The notes: a model not told the origin generated them from the sequence alone. DNA of 64,000 nucleotides from Microstegium vimineum (GCA_022036555.1 CM039126.1:32759925-32823924), one strand, 5' to 3'; counted from the stretch's first letter, positions 43,781 through 56,748 are shown. Numbers and translations: made by a program.

Positions 43781-44430
43781 CACTACCGCGGACAACATTT
43801 ATAGAGGCGGTTGCTTGGCTTGCCTCTACTCATGTGGCTTCAAAAATCTAGAGATCAATTTCTAGAAGTCACGATTTTCATGCAAAATACATGTACGTGC
43901 AGTTGGTGGGGATCAAAACTTCAGTCCTGTATCTTGCTTCCTTACCACTGCGCCTTAGAGCCATTTGTTGATCAATTCTGATTACCAACATTTTTGCATG
44001 ATGCATATGATCAATTTTGGAGGGATACAAAAGTGGTAGATCTCTTTAAGTACTACAACTTTGATTTAGATTGTTTCTTCATCCAAGGACATTTATAAAA
44101 AAAATAAAAAATGAATTTCAAATTTAATAATTTAAACAAAATTTCTAGGTACTAAATAATTTTGAAAAGGTATTCAACTACAAAGTTTTAGTTATCTTTG
44201 AGTACTATAAGTCTATAACTTTGCTATTGGCCAGTTTCTCCGGTCAAGGTCCTTTGATGGTTTAAAAATGTTGAATTCTAAATTACGAAAACATAAAACA
44301 AAAATTTTGGGTCCTACATGATTTTTAAATTAAAAAGTTATCAACTACAAAAATAAAGATCTCATTGAGTACTATAATTTTAATATAAAATTTGTTTTTG
44401 TTTAATATGATGTAAAATATAAATTTTACT
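43781..44430. mobile_element. CACTA-type left terminus and interior repeats
   Basis: CACTACCGCGGACAACATTT at 43781 is followed by the subterminal ATAGAGGCGGTTGCTTGGCT and CTCTACTCATGTGG, the usual left end of grass CACTA elements. From 44030 to 44420 come repeats with TCAACTACAAAGTTTTAG like those at 41936-42360. The matching right end is not present nearby. The minus strand at about 43905-43970 carries a tRNA-like stretch. Confidence 0.5.
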
Positions 44431-44547
44431 GTGATGCACGAGGAGGGCCAAATTGTCAACCGTCTCGACACACGAATCATATTGTAAACGCATTATGTAT
44501 TTTTTTTTCTTCAACAATTTATATTTCATTTTGCTTCTTTCAAACTA

Positions 44548-45345
44548 GATGTCTCATAGGTGATATTATTGTAAGTGTCCCAAGATGATGATCAGCATAT
44601 TTGGAGATTTGATGGCTCTAGAATATATTCAACCAAATCTACCTACCCAGCTTTCTTATATGGATCAGTGACTTTTGAGCCTTGGCGACGTCTATGGAAA
44701 TCATGGGCCTCTGGAAAATGTAAATTTTTTATTTGGCTCGCCATTAGAAATCGATGTTGGACAGCAGATCGACTTGCCCGTCGAGGATTTTCACACCCAG
44801 AGAGATGCCCACTATGTGATCAAGAGGAGGAGACTATTCAACATCTGCTCACTAATTGTGTGTTCTCACGATAAGTATGGTTCAACATCCTTTCTCCTTT
44901 GGAGATGGATGAAGCAATACCACAACAGGATGATCATAGCTTTGCTGATTGGTGGGCTAAGTGCATTCGGAGAGTCAAGGAGTACAAGAAGGGGGTTAAT
45001 TCCCTAATTATTCTTACATCTTGGTTGATATGGAAACATCGTAATTCTTGTGTGTTTGATGGAGCTACTCCATCCGTTAATGAGATCTTGAGGCAGTTTA
45101 GAGATGAGTACAAATTGTGGTGCTTGGCTGGAGCTAAGAAGCTCCAAGCACTTCGGTTAGATGGGGTAGGGACCTCTGTTTAGGTGCCTGATGGTTGGTC
45201 GTCAGATGTCTCATAGGTGATATTGTTGTAAGTGTTCTAACCTTCTCATGTATGGTTCCGGCATGAGTTGGTAATGTACTCGGGCCTTTTTCTTCTCTAT
45301 AATATAATGATACGTAGCTCTTTTGCGTATTCGAGAAAAAAAAAA
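44548..45345 (+). pseudogene. LINE 3' fragment: zf-RVT domain, 3' UTR and poly(A)
   Basis: A plus-strand frame from 44575 encodes the end of a LINE ORF2: IWRFDGSRIYSTKSTYPAF, KFFIWLAIRNRCWTADRLAR and the zinc finger CPLCDQEEETIQHLLTNC (44806-44859). One in-frame TAA (44874) interrupts it. The same frame then continues through TSWLIWKHRNSCVFDG to 45183. About 150 bp of 3' UTR ends in an A-run (45333-45344). It is strongly 5'-truncated, with no RT domain. A 31-bp sequence at its 5' edge (44548-44578) recurs in its 3' UTR (45205-45235). Confidence 0.85.
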
Positions 45346-47350
45346 ACCAGATAAGAACGATAGGCTTCTAAAGTGTTTGCACTGTTCCATGCTCATGCGT
45401 GTTGTCTGATGACCACAGAAATTTCTAGGAATGATCAGAAGTGGAGCGAACAGTCGAGAACTATGCAAGTGCAAAGTAAAAATTAAAAGATTAATACACG
45501 ATCTTCATCGACAGGAGTGTCGATATATATATAAGGATATTATGGGTGGTGACATCGGCAGAAGACGAGAACGTACTTTGCTGCTGAATTGCATCATCCC
45601 TTTTGCGAAATGAGCCAGCCTGCACTAACGGTCGCCAATCTTTTGACAGATATAGAAAACAAAGTGATCGATCAGTTGATACGTATCCAAAGCTAGTAAT
45701 CGTGCGCTTTTATGATTAGCGAGTGTAAGCAGGCATGGCATCATCTGATATGTCCATACCTGCAACTGCATATTGATAGAAGACGATCTAAAGATCGACG
45801 ACGTCTGTGTCCAGCTAGCCTCCTAGCTCTGTCGACTTTAATTCGTCAATCTTGAATGGACTACGGAGATTTCATGATCATCAGATGATATAAGCTGATG
45901 ACTCGGATGGCACCAAATTTAATTTTGACTGCTGTTGTTTTCTTACACGGAAAGGAAGACTCATGATGGATCTATATATGTTTTTAATCTTTATTAGTCG
46001 ACGGCATCTGATATTTGTTTTGAAGAGGTCGAGACATACTTAGGGGACAAGTATTGCTCAATGATGCACTTAATAAAGCCAGATATCGGTTTGCACCTTC
46101 GAAAAGTCTTTCCAGTGGTCACTGATACGGATGGTAATAAGATCCAGTCTTAGGCATTCGGGTGCGCTAAATTGAGGATTATATTTAACTTGGGGACGAA
46201 ATCCAACTCTATGGGTTTACAATTTGTGAAAAAAAATGGAAGATAGAGGAATTAGATCTTTGTAAATTAAGATCAAACTACACTATTTCCCTACTAGAAT
46301 GGTGGACTTCTTCTCTAGTATTTTTAAGTTGTAGTATAAAATACTACCACTAGTCATAGCACATAGAAATTTTTACTTGGAAACATTTAGTAGAAAAATT
46401 TTGTACTAAATTTTGAATATCAAAACACTAAAAAAAAACTTCACTTCACTAGGAGAAATTTTAGATTTTAGTAGTATTTAGTTTGACATTAAATTATGCT
46501 GGCACAAAGTTTCCTACTGGTCGACTCGAATTAGGCCTTAATGTCACATTGAGTAGCATATATTTTTTCGAGATAGTAAGAGACGCTGCCATATATTTTG
46601 GATAAGACATATGGCAGGGTTAAAATAGGCAACACCATTTGTATATATCACAAACTGAAAGGTTTGACATATGGATCTCCTGTGCAAATTGTATGTCACT
46701 TTTGTTTTGTTCGAAGTTAAACTCGTCTAATTTTGACTAGGTTTATGAAAAAATATATTGACATCTACAAAATCAAATAAATGCACAATCAAAATATATT
46801 TCATGATATATCTAAAAAATCTAGTCTGAATCTAAAAAATCTAGTTTGATAACAGAGATGTTTGTGTATCTCTCTCTAAACTTAGCTTGAGTCAAAGCTA
46901 GAGAAAATTCACTTAGGATAAAATAACTAAAGTGACTTATAATTTGGAAGGGAAGGAGTAGTATACGTAAAACTAGCCCATCAATATGTGCACCACTGTG
47001 GTCTAGAATCTTATGTTACACAAATATTAAAGTTTTGTTATTAACTTAGAACATAAAACTAATTAAAACTTATTATATTTGGTTTTCCCCTTAGTTTGTT
47101 TTATAATATAATACTGATTTAGATACTCTATAGTGTGATTAAGTTATGTCAAATTTATCAATTTCTCTCTATGTATTTTTATCCTTTGCATTGCACCTAT
47201 ATGAGTTTTAGTATGTATTTATAACCTTAGTTTAAGTCCAGTCAGCTCTTGGTGCATCTTTTTTGTGGCAGTATCTCAACTTTAGCTTTTATTTTGATCT
47301 TATTGCTTGTTGCAGTTCTTTAATCCATATGTCAAATTGAAACTATAGTC
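45346..47350. other. Unassigned sequence with a Stowaway-like fragment
   Basis: I see no gene. The segment about 46690-46963 has Stowaway-like phrases and a right end GGGAAGGAG followed by TA, but a matching left end is not evident. A-, T- and TA-rich runs dominate elsewhere. Confidence 0.4.
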
Positions 47351-47355
47351 ATAAT

Positions 47356-50300
47356 TGTCACACCCGGTTTTAAGAACAAAACCAGATATACCCTATATGT
47401 AAGCCCAGGAAGTCAAATCTCACATATAGCCACAGAACAAGGTAATATCAGAAGACAATACTTAAGTATATAACATATATGGTCAAAGGAATAACCTTGA
47501 GAAAGCAAACAACGGTAAGACACTCCAATCTTCAGGTGAAGACTCCACTCCATAGGGACCAACTGACTGGTTGATCACAAGCCTAACGGCTCGAGACTCT
47601 TGCACTCTGGTACCCATCCGAGATTTTTATCCAAGAATTGAAAAGATAAAGCAAGCGTAAGTACTTTCGTACTCAACAAATATACATGGGGTTCATGAGG
47701 CTCAAGAAGGTATGACACTGGTTTAACTACATAAGCTTTTAAGTTGTCTCAATTTTAGCATTACGGTAGCATCAATGTTATCAATAGCCCAATAACCATA
47801 TGATCAAGTGAACAGGATGTAATGCTTATATGAACGGTAACAATAATAAATCACAGAGAACAACTGATGAGCCATGACATAAGAACATCACACAGCAAGG
47901 AGCCCAAGCCACTCGTAACCGTGAGCACGGCTATCATGATAGTTTTGAACTCTGCGCAGAGGTGTACATCTTTACCCATAAGTCGTGAATTGCCCTTTCT
48001 CCCGAGGTAGCTAGTCTCTTACCCACTTCCAAGGTGAGCCGACAGGGTTCACTACGAGACCTTTCACAGGTTCCACTAATAGGTAACAACCCGCTACAAG
48101 TTCTCTTAACAAGATCGTAAGAAACTCCCCTCCCAGAAACCACCGCAGCGCCTTCTGGCAGACCAAGCCCCTATTTTCTCGGAGCCCTTCTTGCGCCCTC
48201 TCAGGTAAGTTGTCACAAACTAGCAAAAGCCTAATACTGAGTCAAGCCAGAGCCCATTAGCTTATGGTAGTACTGTTTTCTCGGGGTAATCTCTTACAGA
48301 AATATCCCTATGAGTGAGAACATAGGTGTGAGTTCCTGATGTTCCACCTATAGTCCACGTTGCTAAAAAGTCATCTTTTATTGTCATTTCATATATCATT
48401 AATCAAGTTTACATGATCATAGTTATTCCCAAAGAGCACTAGCTTGATCTACCCAAATGCATAAATTCCCAGGGTGACAAGGTATAAGGTACAAAACTAG
48501 GATAACCTTATAGGGTAACAAGGAAACACATGCATATGATTAATGAGTGATTATCATGAATAGGACAACAAGGATAATCCCATGTAATACTTGCCTTAAA
48601 AGCTAGATCCTTTGCTCAACTGCTTCTCAACTTCAGACGACCTTTTCTTGATCACCAACGCGAGACTCACCGATTGGACGACAATTAACAAATCACCACA
48701 CAAGCATTCTGATCATACAAAGCATACAAACATGGCTAATTTAGAATAGTACACCAATCAATGAAAAGGATTTAAAAAGAAATCTACGCAACTCTATGGT
48801 CACACAGTCGCGAAGAACACACTAAACAGATATATGATGATCGAGATACAACTAGCGGAAGATTTGCTTTTATAAAAGAGAACTACGAGCTTTATTAATT
48901 TTATAACTATATAAAAGAGTGTATAAAGTGCTTCAAAGAAACACCTTGATTATATTAGGTCAAAATTGTATTTGGATTGAAAACGGAAGTTGAAACTATC
49001 CTCATTTCATGTATAAAACAAGTTGTTAAGTGGTTAATCAAATTAGGATTTGAACCCATGAAAATACAGAGCTATTAACATGGTATTAAATATCACTAAA
49101 GAAAAGGTTACGCCGATACGAAGCCAACGCAACTTGAATGGAACGAATCGGATTTAAAACGGAGAAGATATGAAATAAACAAGTTTTTCTATGCAAAATA
49201 AATTCATTAAAAGGATTAATATAAACTTTATTTTCAAAAGACTTTAACATGTATGAAAACTGTACCATTAGATATATTATGAAATTACGGATCTAACGCA
49301 ACTTGTTTGGGTCAAATCGGAGTTAAAACGGAGGAATTATAAGCATTTGAAGGTGGGTGGCAGTTCTGTAAAAAGAGAAAACGTATTTTGATTAAACAGA
49401 TAGAGGTTTTCGTTTTCAAAAAGGAGAAGGCGTAAACGCAGGAATACGCCAAGGCTGCGGTTGCTGTGGCGCGGGGCCGAGTGGGGTGCCACGTGGCCAG
49501 CGCGGGTTGGTACGGTGCACCACGCGGACGCAGACGCGCTGACGTGTGCGAGTGGCCTGCGGTCCATGGGTCCATGGTGGACCGGAGGGCGTACCCCTTC
49601 TGGATTCTAATCCCAACCGTCTGAGCTTGGATGGACGGCTCAGAGAGGGCGCAGGCGGGAATGGTCACCGGGGCGGCGCTCCCGCGGCGGCGCGCCATGG
49701 CCAGAGGGCGAAAGCTCGCCGGCGTTCTCGGAAACGGCGATTCCGAGCTCCACTGGTCGAAAGGAAAGCACCGGGAGAGGGAGGAAGGAGAGGGGAGCTC
49801 GACTGCGGCGTTGGTTGAGGCCGAGAGGGACTCAAGGGGGCGGTCCAAGCGCGGTGGCGGCACGGCGGCTCTGGTGATCGCGCACAGAGGTGCAGAGGGC
49901 GAGAGAGAGAACGAGAACGGCACCGTGAGCCTTCTTACCAAAATCCGAAGCTCTGAGAGCGCTTGGATGGAACGGAGGGGCCTGGCAGCAGTGGGACGAC
50001 GGCGGTGGCGGCCTATGTTCGCGGCGGCGGCGTTCTGGGGCTAAGACAGAGCGAGGCGATGGCTCTGGTGGCTCGGGTGGAGGCGATAGGAGCTAGAGCT
50101 CCGGCTTTTATAGTCCGAGGATGATCCACAGAGAAGGAAAGGAGGATTCGGGAGGCGGCGTTGCGCTCGGCAGAAAAGGATGCATCAGCGCGGGAAAGGA
50201 AAGAGAGGGAGAGGAAGAAAGGGAAGGCGGCCGGTGGGCGGTGCTCGGCTTAACCAGGCACAGGGGCGTCGGCGGAGGGAAGGGAGAAGAATCCCGCTCG

Positions 50301-50951
50301 AATTGCGCTCGGCGGATATGGAAACCGTCGGCACAGAGGAGGGAAAGGGAGGGAAGAAGAAAGGAGAAAGGGGGAGAGATGGAACTGACAGATGGGGTCC
50401 ACTGTCAGCACAGAGAGAGAGAGGTCGCTGGCGAGCGGGGTCACCTTGTCAGCGGGCCAGTGGCGCGCGCGTGTGCGTCCACTCGGTGGCAGGCCGGCTG
50501 CTGAGCCTGCGCGTTGGGTGGGCCGCGGAGGGGGAGAAGAGAGGGAGGGGGCTGGTGCGGGCCTGCTGCGGCTGGGCCGGTGGGAAGGGAGCAGACTAAG
50601 GGAGAGAGGAGAGGGGTGGGCTGGGTGAGCAGGCCTTCGGGCCAGAACAGAGGGAGGGAAGTTTTGCTTTTCTTTTTATTTCTTTTTATTTCAAAGTAAA
50701 TTGCCAAACACATTTTGAAGACAAATTTGAAACCATTCTGAAATTCAAAAGTGAAACTTCATTTAAATTTTGAAAGATGACAAACAAACACAAATTCCAA
50801 AATGCAGGGCATGGATGCTCAACCATGTTTCTACCAAAAGATAATTTTAATTTTATAATTTTTTTTTATTTCCTATGATTTCATGAGCACCAAAATAATA
50901 CTTAAATCAATTTAATCCTATTTTCAATAAAGGAAAATTTAGGGTGTTACA
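47356..50951 (-). repeat. Solo LTR of the long-LTR gypsy family (antisense)
   Basis: The 3,596-bp LTR starts TGTCACACCC and ends GGGTGTTACA (inverted ends with one mismatch). It is flanked by a perfect 5-bp duplication ATAAT (47351-47355 and 50952-50956) with no internal region, so it is a solo LTR left by LTR-LTR recombination. A minus-strand TATA box at 50105-50112 gives its orientation. Blocks such as ATCCGAGATTTTTATCC and the GC-rich portion match 38301-41935 and, in reverse, the 5' LTR at 53191-56733. Open frames between 49312 and 50713 belong to the LTR. Confidence 0.92.
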
Positions 50952-50956
50952 ATAAT

Positions 50957-52045
50957 TGTATCCTTTATTCAAAATTTTCCTTTTTATAATTTATTAACAA
51001 TAGATTATAGGTCCAAGGTATTCCTTTAGTTACAGTACTAGTGGCATGAACAGATACTTCATCCAACACCATGGCACTAAAGATGTTAAACTTTCTGTAC
51101 CAAAGAATTATACGTGTAGTATTATTTTTTTATAAAATAAAGAACTTCAAATGAACCTAATAATGTGGATATGTCATAACATTTGAGTTAAAATGTATAG
51201 ACTTACTAAATTCTACAGTCATGACTTGAAAATTTTATTGTCATGGAGCAATAACATCATATAAAGTGAAACACAGCCATGCCAACAGGGAAGTATAATG
51301 GCTAACGGGAGTATAATGGCTAATGTGTAGTCAGGAAGGTTGTGCATACCCAATGGTTAACATGTTATCGACAGTCAGATGTTGACACGTTGGCATTAGT
51401 ATCAAATAGCCAACATTGTAAAGTATACCCGAGTGTTATTTGTAAATTAGTTTGTTAAGGAAGTGTATTTTCAATTATAAATATTTATCGTAATGTATGT
51501 GGATACTTGGTCAGCATGGTATCAAGTAGCATTTGTGTTTGCATTGATTTTAACCATGGTAGCCTTGTGTTGTTTAGAAACATATTTAGCATATCTTATG
51601 TTTATTTAATTGTTTTTGCATAATAGCTTATATTGGTAATATGTTTAATTGTAGCAAAATACCTTATAATATGGTTAATTAACTATAGCATACGTAGATT
51701 CGATGAACATTTTAGTTTATGTTTTATAACTACTTATCTAGGTTAAATATGAATTAAAGTAGTTATTTATATTATATTCTTATAGTTGTAATGGTGGGGG
51801 GGGGGAGAAAAATTAGGGGTTAATTTAAATTGTCTTTCACAATAAAACATGTCGGACGAATGGATGTTGATCTAGGGGTTATTTTTTGTAAAAATGACTA
51901 GAGTACTACTCTTTTAAAAAACAGAATAAATTGAATGGCTATTATTTTTTATGATGAGTACGGTCAACTAAATTGATGGCCTAATATTTCTGAATATTAA
52001 TGATAATTTCTAGGATTTATGTTTTTCCTTACACTAGAGAGTGAT
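50957..52045. other. Unassigned AT-rich sequence
   Basis: No gene or complete element is recognised. There is a G-run at 51796-51805 and a short tandem echo of GTATAATGGCTAA at 51294-51324. Confidence 0.4.
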
Positions 52046-53190
52046 CAGTTTTAAAGGCAAAACGGGATGCATAAACCTTATATGTGCCTAGAAATCAGTC
52101 ACACACATAAACCGACAAATTATCAAAAAGGTACCAACACAGGTGTTTATTACATAGCGAATAAATATCTAATTAAAGTATATTACATAACAGCGGAAAT
52201 AAAAGATAACTCTCGCGAAGCTCCATCGCACAGGGACGTCAACTGGTTGACTCCAAACCTAGTAATCCTCTAGATACTCCTCATATCCTTGATAAACTAG
52301 TACTCATCCGGGATTTTTATCCAAATATGAAAAATAAACAAGTGTAATTACTTCTAGTACTCAACAAGTATATATGGGGTTCATGAGGCTCAAAAAGTAT
52401 GACACGGTTTACTGCGGTACGCATTTTTAATTTGTAACAAAACTTTACAAGTGGTAAATCAAAGATTATGTTTAAGCCCCCAAACTAAACTGCATGATCA
52501 TAACAACAAATGAACGAATAACATAAGACCATGATAAAGTGATTCATAAACATAAGCAACTAGTAAATAAAGTTTTTGTAAGTTTTCCATTATTAGTCTG
52601 TGAGTTTTCCAGGCTGCTCGTGTCCGTGAGCACGGCTGATATATCAGTTTTTAACACTCTGCAGAGGTTGTACACTTTACCCATGAGTCGTGTTACCCAT
52701 ATGCCCGGGTTTATAACTCCCAAAACACTGACGAGGTGAGCAGGCAGGGTACACTATGAAGTCTTTCAGAGGGGCTCGCTGACATACAACAGACAGTACG
52801 GATCCACGGGCAAGGGGTATACGGGGACCCCTCGATGGTACACACGCGCAGCGGTAGCCACTCCGGCCGTACCCTGCAACCACGCGTCAATGGCAACTTT
52901 CGTGAACTGAATCATGCGAGAGAGTGACCCTAATACTGAACTAAAGCCAGAGCCATGTAGCTCTCATGGTTGTACTATATGTCCCAGCTTTTGCTAACAG
53001 ATAGGATCCTAAATCCATATTGCTAAAAAGTCAAGTTTTACTTTATCATTTCATATAGTCATTAATCAAGATTAAGGATCATGCTTAATTAATGGAGCGC
53101 TAGCAATAACTACCCAGATGCAAAGATAACCCATAGGACTCCAAGGTTTAAGGTAATAAATCTAGGTAAGTCGTATGGTAACAAGATTAG
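52046..53190 (-). repeat. Antisense LTR fragment interrupted by the chromodomain gypsy element
   Basis: The fragment begins AGTTTTAAAGGCAAAACGGG, about a dozen bases inside the expected TGTCACACCCGG terminus. It runs through ACTCATCCGGGATTTTTATC, TGGGGTTCATGAGGCTCAAA and the GTGAGCACGGCTGATATATC block shared, in reverse, with 56100-56560. It stops abruptly at 53190, where the next element's LTR starts. Its remainder should lie to the right of the window. Confidence 0.8.
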
Positions 53191-56100
53191 TGTAACACCC
53201 ACAATTTTGAAATGTTTTTAAAATAATAGAAAATGACTTAATTATGAAATTTTGTGAGCATATCATTTAGTGGAATAATAAAATTCTTAGAAATAAAATA
53301 AATTCTAGTTTAGCAACATGAATGTGCATTCATGCAGCTGCATAATTTTCTTTGATTGATTGAAATTGCAAAACTCAAATTTCAAATGGTTTCAAATTGC
53401 TTTGGAAATTGGATTTTGGAAAAGGAAATAAAAAGAAAAGGACAAAGGCTTGGCCTTTCTCTTTCTCTCCTAAAGCCCAGCCCGTCCCTCACTTCCTCTC
53501 TCTTTCTCTCGGCCAGCCCAGTAAAATGCCGAAGCCCAACAAGCAGGCTGGCCCAACCGGCCGCACTTCCCCTCTCTCCCCCTTCCCTCCACTGACAACC
53601 GGGGTCCACTTGTCGGCGTCGAGCTCTCTCTCTGCTCTCCTTCCCTCTCTCTGACCAGCGGGTCCCGCCTGTCGGCGCCAATCCCCACCGCTCCATCTCT
53701 CCCTCTGACTTGCTGCCGGACGGTCCCACGCGTTAGCGCCGTCGTCCCCAACCTTCATCCGCCGAGTTCGCGCACGAGCGCGCCGCGGATGGCAACTGCC
53801 GCACGATCCCCGCTCCCTCTCACCCGCACCCACGTCCGATTTCGTCGGCCGCAACCGCACGCCCCGCACGCTCTGCTCTGCGCTATAAAGCGGCACGCCA
53901 TCCCACTGCTCTCCCCTTTCTCATCTGCTATCTGCCGAACGCCGCCGCCGCCACCGTGTCGCAGAACAGCACACCAGAGCCCGCAATTCGTCTCGGTAAG
54001 ATCCGTTTCGTACCCGCGAACTCCCCGAGAATCCCCGTAACCTAATCTCTCTCTCTCTCTCTCTGCCCCGCCTATGGCCGCAGAACGCCCTACGCCGTGG
54101 ACGCAGAACTCTGCCGACGCCGACCGCTGTCGCACGCCGCCCGCCCGCACCGAGCCGTCTCCGTTCTTTCCGAAGTCGCGGTGAGCTTCGCCATCGCCCT
54201 CTCTCCCTCTCTGGGTCCTTAATTCGTCGAATTTACGGTCCTGCGGCACTGCTCACGAGCGTCCCGCGCCGCCGTTAATGGCACCGCCGTGTTAAACCAC
54301 TCCCCGGCCGCGCACCGCCTCACCCGAGTGCCTCTCTAGCCTTGCATGCACACACTGCGTCTCCCGGACTCCTCACTTTGGAGGTTGGTAGCCTCTAGGG
54401 CCTTAACCGCGAGTACCGCGCCACCGTCAATGGCGCCACCGCGGACCACACCGCTCCGGCAATCCGCTGTCTCAACCGAGTCCTTTGTCGCACTCGCACG
54501 AGCACCCTGCACCTTTCCGTGTCCTCAATTCGGGCTGTTGCGCCCTGTAACGCAGTAACCGCACAGCGCAGAGCCCGCCGGCCATGGCGCACCGCCGCGC
54601 CGTCTCTGTTCGCCTCCTCGCGTTCGACCGAGTGCACCAATGCACTCCCTTGCTTCCCTCTTCCTCCCCATGCGCTCGGTTTTCGAAACAGACGCCGGAC
54701 GGGCGTTTTCGGTGAACTCCGGCGAGCTCGGCCCTCTGTGGCCATGGCGCCGCCGCGCCCTCCCTCGGCTCCGGCCGGCCATCCCTCTCTTCTCCCCTCC
54801 TTTTGTTCTCTGCCGTCCGATAATCGATCTGCGGCCAGGTTTAGAACCACGAAGGGGTATGGACCCCGGTCCACGGTGGACCGGTGGACCGAAGTCCCGC
54901 ACACGATCCACGTGCTCTCGGTGGACCGCGCCTGTCACGTGACGCCACGTGGCAGACCCGTCAGCCCCACGCCACAGCGCTGGCGCACTTCTCTGAATAC
55001 GCTTTCTCTGTTCAAAAGTGTATTTCCGATCGGTCTGTTTTAATTCTGGAAATTTAAATGGGAATTGCTATTTACAGAATTGCCACCGCATTAAATTGCT
55101 TATAAAAGCTTTATTTTAACTCCGGTTTGGACGATTCGAGTTGCGTTAGATTCGTAATGAAATTCCCTACATGTTAAAACATCTGTTGGTCATGTTTGAA
55201 TTATTTAAATTCAAGGATAATTCATATACTAAAGATGCTCCTAGAGAACCAGTTAAATTCATATCTTTTGCGTTTTAAATCCGATTTTCGTGAAATTCGT
55301 GTTGAAATGATCGTAGTAATGTGTAGTATCTTTTTATAAACCTTTTAACTCTATTTATTGTTGTTGGTGTACTGTTCTAAGATTAGTTTTGTTTGCTTTG
55401 TATGTATGCTTTTGGAATGCGTGTTGTTGCAATGCCGTGATCGAGTTCAGGCAGTGAGGAGTTTGTTGGTGATCAAGAGTTCTTTGACCAGGAGTGTTTT
55501 GACCAGCAAGACTTTGAGAACCAAGGCAAGTATAGCATGGGACCTACCTTGTTATCCTATTCACCATAATTATGATTTCATGTGCATGTGTTTAATTTGA
55601 TACCCGTAGTTTAAATCCCTAGAATTGAAATCCTTTACCTTGTTTCCTATGGGATACGCATAAGGGTAGATGGCTAGTGCTATATAAATGAACACTTGAT
55701 CCCTGCCAAATGTTATAAAGCTTTGAATGAATTGTTTGATCCTGTTATGGCAATTGGAACATAACCCTTTAATGATAACTCACTGTTGGCAAAAGCTGGG
55801 ACTGACAGTGCTACCGTGGGAGCTACATGGCTCTGGCTTCAACTCAGTAGTAGGCTCTTTTCTAGCTCGTTAGCGGTTACCCGAAAGGGCGCATTAGGCT
55901 CTTGCCGAGCTGGTTATAGTGCGGCCTCTGTCCGAGTTTGAGCGTAGGTCGCGGGTCTTTATGCTACTCGGAAGGGGAGCTCTATCGCCCCTTGCCAAAC
56001 CTAGCGGCCCTAATCTTGTTAGACGAGATACTATGAAAGGTTTCATAGTGAACCCCGCCCACTCACCTTGACAGTGTTATGGGAGTAATAACCCGGGCAT

Positions 56101-56733
56101 TCGGGGCATCACGACTCACGGGTAAAGATGCACAACCTCTGCAGAGTGTTAAAACTGATATATCAGCCGTGCTCACGATCACGAGCGGCCCGGAAAACTG
56201 ACGGTTTAACTAATTAATTTGACCAACCATTATGTTCCTATTGCCACCATTATGATGATGGTTATGACTCTTTAAACTTTGGCAAGGATGTAAGGGGGAT
56301 CACTTGGGGCTTAAGCATAACCTGATGTTACTTAATGATAAAACTTTGACGAACTAAAAGTGCTAAATGCCGTAAGCCAGTGTCAGCCTTTTGAGCTTCA
56401 TAACCCCATGTTATGCTGCTGAGTACGAGTGTACTCACGCTTGTTTTCTTTTCAATTTTTGATAAAAATCCCGGATGGGTAACAGAAGCAGGAGGCTATG
56501 ATGAGTTCCCTGAAGATTTCTAGGCTTGGTCAACCAGTTGACCTTTCCCTGTGAGATGGAGCCTCAAGAGCTAGTGTATCTTCTGTTGTTTTAATTATTC
56601 TTGTAATGAATATATGTACGCGATGTATTAAACTCTGTGATGGTACTTTGTAATTTGTGAATTTATGTGTGGAATATTCCTGGGCACACATAATGTTATG
56701 CATCCTATTTCGTCCTTGAAATTGGGTGTGGCA
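53191..56733 (+). repeat. Chromovirus 5' LTR
   Basis: This 3,543-bp LTR starts TGTAACACCC and ends GGGTGTGGCA. TATAAAG at 53884-53890 is the likely TATA box. A GC-rich stretch (53500-54960) follows, and then AT-rich sequence carrying blocks shared in reverse with the antisense LTRs. Open frames within it (53470-55043) are not genes. Confidence 0.9.
53884..53890 (+). promoter_or_regulatory. TATA box of the chromovirus 5' LTR
   Basis: GCGCTATAAAGCGGCAC contains TATAAAG, and the same block is at 63723-63729 in the 3' LTR. It lies about 690 bp into the LTR, so most of the LTR would be transcribed. Confidence 0.65.
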
Positions 56734-56736
56734 AAT

Positions 56737-56748
56737 TGGTATCAAAGC
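56737..56748 (+). promoter_or_regulatory. Primer-binding site, iMet-like variant
   Basis: TGGTATCAAAGC lies three bases after the LTR end and differs at one base from the canonical TGGTATCAGAGC. The match to the tRNA continues as CAGG. Confidence 0.8.

Noticed and set aside
43905..43975. Functional tRNA gene on the minus strand
   Set aside because: A/B-box-like motifs are present, but no full cloverleaf with a clear acceptor stem could be drawn.
38301..50951. One LTR element with LTRs 38301-41935 and 47356-50951
   Set aside because: The right-hand copy has its own perfect ATAAT duplication on both sides, the outer flanks do not match each other, and no gag-pol lies between.
53356..55043. 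GC-rich open frames after a TATA-like box, looking like a plant gene start
   Set aside because: They lie inside the chromovirus 5' LTR and are repeated at 63165-64000.
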